From NCBI GenBank assembly GCA_016929355.1, contig JAFGJA010000018.1, positions 1 to 5,468 of the forward strand: DNA of 5,468 bases, read 5' to 3'. The position numbers and the translations under genes were made by a program. This DNA comes from Anaerolineae bacterium. Lineage in GTDB: Bacteria > Chloroflexota > Anaerolineae > Aggregatilineales > Aggregatilineaceae. Positions 5,362 through 5,468 of this stretch are shown piece after piece (position 1 is the stretch's first letter; the number at the start of each line of letters is the position of its first letter). The notes beneath the pieces were generated by a model. That model ran no database searches, was not told where the DNA came from, and worked only from the letters and a program-made list of their open reading frames with translations.

Positions 5362-5468
5362 CCGCGTTGCACGTCCCACAAGCGGCGGTAGTGTCCCCCA
5401 TGCTGCATACTGATCTGCATCAGATCGGTGTGCGTACCGCGCTCCACGATCTGACCTGCGCGCAGCAC
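5343..5468 (-). CDS. ABC exporter ATPase, C-terminal end (partial)
   Basis: Only the last 41 codons are in the window; the gene continues beyond 5468. The visible residues read VLRAGQIVERGTH, then a short loop and GGHYRRLWDVQ before the end. This is the standard tail of exporter-type ABC proteins (fused membrane and ATPase domains, MsbA/LmrA-like), the segment just after the H-loop, where relatives read VLxxGxIVERGTHxELLxxxGxYxxLW. The Walker motifs and membrane domain are outside, so the substrate cannot be inferred. It is on the same strand as the zinc-ribbon gene but separated by 176 bases with a possible terminator, so a shared operon is doubtful. Confidence 0.8.
   Translation of the reverse strand: MLRAGQIVERGTHTDLMQISMQHGGHYRRLWDVQRGRVGME

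Noticed and set aside
1..5468. CRISPR arrays, tRNA, rRNA or insertion sequences
   Set aside because: No regularly spaced repeats, cloverleaf-like or rRNA-like stretches, or transposase frames were seen on either strand.

Overview
The window is about 5.5 kb of bacterial chromosome of moderately high GC. Every confident gene is on the minus strand, so transcription runs from high to low coordinates. The gene mix suggests a Chloroflexota (Anaerolineae-like) bacterium: an exported TPR protein with a C-terminal beta-sandwich, a zinc-ribbon membrane protein, a Crp-type regulator, a stand-alone MBL-fold hydrolase and C-rich intergenic repeats. This placement is inferred from style, not from a marker gene.

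Layout in transcription order. (1) 5468-5343: the last 41 codons of an ABC exporter ATPase. (2) 5342-5167: a non-coding gap with an inverted repeat over the ABC stop codon, a weak terminator-like hairpin and a degenerate CACAAAG-type repeat. (3) 5166-4396: a zinc-ribbon protein with two membrane segments. (4) 4395-4058: 338 bases of non-coding DNA with several inverted repeats, ending in a strong intrinsic terminator at 4214-4173. (5) 4057-3050: an MBL-fold metallohydrolase. (6) 3049-2946: a spacer with a four-run G tract on the sense strand and a hairpin. (7) 2945-2250: a Crp/Fnr-family regulator whose cyclic-nucleotide phosphate-binding residues are kept. (8) 2195-1567: a two-gene toxin-antitoxin module (small acidic antitoxin, then VapC-like PIN toxin) with an ATGA overlap. 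(9) 1560-1522: a short relic of the 3' end of a second crp gene. (10) 1495-1467: a good sigma-70 promoter driving (11) 1434-7, the exported TPR protein.

The most unusual point is around the toxin-antitoxin module. It is bracketed by two 34-base direct copies (31/34 identical) of the end of the crp gene, at 2256-2289 and 1528-1561. The three differences are all synonymous, so the second copy looks like the end of a once-functional crp homologue rather than a simple slip duplication. The module therefore looks like a cassette inserted at, or exchanged into, the 3' end of a crp gene. MBL hydrolase and Crp lie on one strand with a short gap and may be co-transcribed; a link through a cyclic nucleotide is possible but only inferred. 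I see no clear evidence of a wholly new multi-gene system here.
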